From: Misgurnus anguillicaudatus
Lineage: Eukaryota; Chordata; Actinopteri; Cypriniformes; Cobitidae
Assembly: GCF_027580225.2 (NCBI RefSeq)
Contig: NC_073348.2
Location: 40,242,501 to 40,306,500, forward strand
Length of the DNA: 64,000 bases
Direction of reading: 5' to 3'
Shown: positions 61,850 to 64,000 of the stretch, piece by piece
Layout of the letters: each line of letters starts with the position of its first letter
Numbering within the stretch: position 1 is the stretch's first letter
Notes under the pieces: model-generated
Databases searched by the model: none
What the model was told of the DNA's origin: nothing
The model's input: only the letters and a program-made list of their open reading frames with translations
Made by a program: the position numbers and the translations under genes

Positions 61850-62089
61850 CTGTTGAGAAACAATTAGAGGAAATGTTTTCATGAATGTCAAAAAATGTTA
61901 ATGGGTCTCCCCAGAAAGCTTCTCAATGTGAGTCATTGTGTTGGAAATGAAAGTGCACCAACCTGAGCCACATCATTTGCATTTCATTTTAAAATGAATA
62001 ATTGGACAACATACATTAATGTGAAAGGTAAAACAGAAGAGCACTATCTCCAAAGCTTTCATTTGTATAATATTGTGTTTGCGCTGTTA

Positions 62090-62153
<64 letters not shown>

Positions 62154-63500
62154 TTTAGGTTACATTTGTAGTGAAGTGTAGTTTCTTGTGAGCTACAGCG
62201 TTTGAGAGATTTTCAGTTTTACTGACACCTCCTGGGTTTAGAAAATAATTGGCTAATTAAACCGACAAGAAAGTTTGGCCAGAAATAGTGTGAGGTGTCT
62301 CCATGTGCTTTTTACACATCTTTAAAGAAGTGAACCAAAAAATTGCCCCCTCTAATTATTTCAGGGTTATATACTGTATACGCACACACAGTATATACAG
62401 ACGTGTTGCCTTTCCTTTTAAATGTCAGCCTACAGAAACTGAGATTCACCACAAAACTAATGTGGTTTCATGTATATCAGTAAGAAACAAATAAAGACAT
62501 CACCATAACAAATGAGAATTATTTTCCTGAGTGCAATCATACGCACGTGCTCTTCAAAAAGTTAAATTACTTAAAAATAATTTGGATTTGTGTTTCAGAT
62601 TAACAAATAAGATGAAATTTCAGATGAATGGAGAATGAAAGAAAACACGGTCCTGAAGTACAACTACAAAAAAATAAGCATACAATACATAAATAAAGCA
62701 GAAATGTGATCCTGCACACCTGTCTTAAGTAGCAGAGGTAGCAAAAGCCAAAAATACATGATCAATTTTTCTTTTATTTCAAATGATTGTATCTCTGCCA
62801 AATATTGTCCTATCCTAACAAACCATACATCAATGGAAAGTTGTATACGATGATGTATAAATCAATTTCAAAGCATTGACCCATATGACTGGTTTTGTGG
62901 TTCAGGGTCACAAATATGAAATACAGTACAGCACTCTTTTTATAATACAGAGCTGATAGTATGTGTGTAGAGATGTGACTTTCTTTAAATATCTTAACCA
63001 AATATTTCAGTTTTCATTTGTGGATCTATTTACATTTCTAGTTACTAAAACTGGCAAACTCCTGTTTCTCATTCAACCCCATGACTTTGTGATGTCTTCT
63101 TTTGCTTACTACTTCTTTTGGTCACTAAGCAACTGTTCATTTTCTAAAAAGTAAAAGCTTTTTGAGCATTCCTGAGTTAAACTCTTGCATTAAATGACAT
63201 TAAAGCTCTTTAAGTAATACTGGAGAGAATAATTTAATCTCAAACCAGTTTGAGACAGAACTGACATCAATGGACTGGAGGCAGGGGTGTAGTTTACAAG
63301 GGGGTGGGGGGAGGTCATCAAAACTTGCACTTACATCCCCTCTCCCAATATTTTTAATAAAAACATATGTACAGTTCAACCTCCCACAATGTGCAAATGT
63401 TTGTGTACAAATGGGACAACTTGTACCCAAAGATGAGCAAAACGTTCTTTAATTGTACACATGTAGAAACTTTTCTGTTAGTTTTAAAGTTTGATTGTAG
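61850..63500. other. AT-rich DNA with a GA microsatellite
   Basis: 62094-62152 is an (AG)n tract. Otherwise I see no supported gene or bounded repeat up to the promoter region. Confidence 0.45.
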
Positions 63501-63559
63501 TATTTATAACTAGCTGCAGTGTATAAAAACAATAAAATGTCTCTATTTGCATAACTAAG

Positions 63560-63769
63560 CGTGTGTCCGTGCGCGTCTGTGTATTTGTGGGCGGGGTTTA
63601 CAGGTGCTAATTGCGCGTCATGAGGGAGGTTTACGCGTGCGTCTGCTCGGCATCTGTAGATAAATAACAGACAGACAGAGAGGGGCTGGTTTAAATGGTT
63701 TGTCTGTTGTAGTTGTGTGATGGTTAAACTGGTATAGGCTCAGCATTTAGTGATTGGATTATTTGTCAG
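63560..63769 (+). promoter_or_regulatory. Putative CpG-rich promoter and 5' UTR
   Basis: Against AT-rich surroundings this stretch has several CpGs (GTGCGCGTCTG, TTGCGCGTCATG, TTACGCGTGCGTC) and a GC box GGGCGGGG at 63589-63596. It lies just upstream of a start codon followed by a signal peptide. The transcription start is not fixed by sequence. Confidence 0.45.
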
Positions 63770-63804
63770 ATGTTGGAAAGCGCAATGACAAACCCATTGT
63801 TCAG
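63770..63804 (+). CDS. First coding exon of a secreted or membrane protein gene
   Basis: The ATG at 63770 opens MLESAMTNPLF and the exon stops at CAG/GTAAG (donor at 63805), leaving two bases (AG) of an Arg codon. A second in-frame ATG at 63785 could be the real start and would give a more typical signal peptide with a short N-region. The next exon follows after a 91-bp intron, and joining them gives one continuous signal peptide. The gene runs off the right edge. The mature part is not in the window, so I do not name it. Confidence 0.6.
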
Positions 63805-63895
63805 GTAAGATGATGACTCTCATTCATTCATAATATGTCTCATGTGTTTGTCTGAGGTTTAACTTAATGTGTCTCTCTTTCTCTCTCTCTCTCAG

Positions 63896-63945
63896 GGTTT
63901 TTCTCTCTGCTGTGCTCGTGTATCAGGCTCTTTCCACTGAATCAG
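63896..63945 (+). CDS. Second exon: signal peptide core
   Basis: A pyrimidine-rich acceptor (CTCTCTCTCTCTCAG) precedes 63896 and a donor CAG/GTACAT follows 63945. Joined in phase to the first exon, it reads Arg and then VFLSAVLVYQALSTES. This is a hydrophobic core (VFLSAVLVY) followed by a small-residue stretch (ALSTES) suited to signal peptidase cleavage. It leaves one base (G), so the next exon enters in phase 1, common for secreted proteins and receptors with extracellular domains. Clean splice sites on both sides and the frame match make this the best-supported gene in the window. Confidence 0.6.
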
Positions 63946-64000
63946 GTACATATTCGGAATCATTTACACTGTTATATCCGTTTATATGTGCGCATGTTTC

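Overview
This is vertebrate genomic DNA, most likely from a ray-finned fish of the carp/zebrafish group. The signs are tRNA-derived SINEs, hAT elements with exact 8-bp target duplications, TTAA-flanked non-autonomous elements, a Tc1-like relic, long CA/TA/GA microsatellites, AT-rich unique DNA and short spliced coding fragments. I name no species. The window is mostly intergenic or intronic and crowded with repeats.

Layout. 1-0.85 kb is a decayed Tc1-like element on the minus strand. 3-4.6 kb holds a palindromic MITE and a cyprinid-type dispersed repeat. 5.41-8.09 kb is a 2.7-kb pure purine (GGAA/GAAA) satellite whose very long open frames are artefacts. 9-15.5 kb carries a tRNA SINE, a hAT-like element split by an 880-bp foldback element, and a TTAA MITE. 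16.96-18.33 kb is a TTAA element containing a near-perfect 142-bp-arm hairpin. 18.3-34 kb holds several nested insertions. 34.45-38.04 kb is a four-level nest: TTAA foldback, then hAT, then a second hAT-like element, then a small hAT MITE. 39.6-49.3 kb has further nests, twin CRE palindromes and a Harbinger-like insertion. 49.6 kb is a large CA/GA microsatellite.

Coding content is sparse. The best case is at the right edge: two plus-strand exons (63770-63804 and 63896-63945) that splice to a start codon plus signal peptide, downstream of a GC box. On the minus strand, 50.8-53.4 kb carries a decayed, frameshifted sequence encoding a repeated Trp-x-x-Ser-Trp-Lys/Arg motif and split by a TA-flanked palindromic MITE. 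A coiled-coil exon at 55.88-56.03 kb could splice into it in phase. Further minus-strand exon candidates lie at 58.7, 60.6, 61.1-61.2 and 61.7-61.85 kb, one of them a signal-peptide exon. I could not assign any of these to a named family.

The main theme is layered transposition. At least eight elements contain younger elements, often with intact target duplications, so relative insertion order can be read directly. TTAA-flanked non-autonomous elements are the most frequent class. Repeat-family names are from recognition by eye, not from a database search.
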